Below, in pieces: positions 41,708 through 41,804 of a stretch of 41,804 bases of DNA. The position numbers and the translations under genes were made by a program. Source of the DNA: Clostridia bacterium (GTDB lineage Bacteria > Bacillota > Clostridia > Oscillospirales > CAG-272); the NCBI GenBank assembly GCA_024404505.1, contig JAKSPU010000010.1, positions 1 to 41,804 of the forward strand, in the 5' to 3' direction. Under the pieces are notes generated by a model, which saw only the letters and a program-made list of their open reading frames with translations, searched no databases and was not told the DNA's origin. The stretch's first letter is position 1; the number at the start of each line of letters is the position of its first letter.

Positions 41708-41804
41708 ACCGTTCTCCTCTTCCTTACGATTTCTTAAGGCATTACCGCCCAATGATGACGGTGCAGATGCGCCGTCAGAAATTTCGTCAGATGAAACAAA
41801 ATTC
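41708..41804. other. Right window edge, no gene assigned
   Basis: 97 nt upstream of the SDR gene. In the SDR frame the minus strand is open to the window edge without a stop and with ordinary codons, but a well-placed ribosome binding site at 41707 argues that translation of the SDR begins there. It may be leader or the end of another gene; it cannot be decided here. Confidence 0.4.

Overview
The window looks like chromosome of a GC-rich member of the Clostridia (gut Oscillospirales-like by overall style; lineage is an inference). Reasons: a complete S10-spc-alpha ribosomal supercluster in Firmicutes order, zinc-ribbon forms of S14, S4, L24 and L36, SpoVG, a WYL regulator, AGGAGG ribosome binding sites, sigma-A promoters with 17-bp spacers, and several cytosolic-type carbohydrate-active enzymes.

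Layout. (1) 57-1310: an XRE/S24 (CI/LexA-like) repressor on the minus strand with its own consensus promoter inside a 9-bp inverted repeat. (2) 1504-6838: a promoter followed by two large secreted lipoproteins of unknown function. (3) 7063-13491, minus strand: a likely operon murC - MBOAT O-acyltransferase - DHHW (AlgX-like) protein - GtaA-like glutaminase-family protein, closed by two terminators. (4) 13683-15082: spoVG, a YfcE-like phosphodiesterase, and a tRNA-Thr/tRNA-Tyr operon with a perfect TTGACA-17-TATAAT promoter. (5) 15103-18699, minus strand: membrane protein, WYL regulator and GH36 alpha-galactosidase. (6) 19080-35675: S10-spc-alpha cluster, rpsJ to rplQ, 31 genes including rpmD and rpmJ, with secY, adk, map, infA and rpoA; it has its own promoter and a leader attenuator and ends in a strong terminator. 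(7) 35731-41804: PHP phosphatase, stand-alone MutS-like ATPase, GH92 glycosidase, an unrecognised small gene and, on the opposite strand, an SDR reductase.

The most interesting unexplained signal is a family of intergenic elements (seven recognisable copies plus a tail remnant). Each full copy lies just 3' of a stop codon, always in the same orientation relative to that gene: usually a GC-rich GGGGCnnnGCCCC hairpin, then a long perfect inverted repeat, then a conserved AATCCCAAGAACTTT tail, in three cases followed about 40 nt later by an intrinsic terminator. Stem sequences differ between copies but both arms change together, so the fold is conserved rather than the sequence. The elements are absent from the ribosomal cluster and flank accessory genes.

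Within the ribosomal cluster several things are unusual: infA has no in-frame ATG and appears to start at CTG or ATT; S3 carries an 88-residue disordered tail of NGDRRQ repeats; L6 has an extra segment of about 29 residues; and three long structured intercistronic regions (rpsJ-rplC, rpsN-rpsH, rpsD-rpoA) look like candidate RNA control sites.
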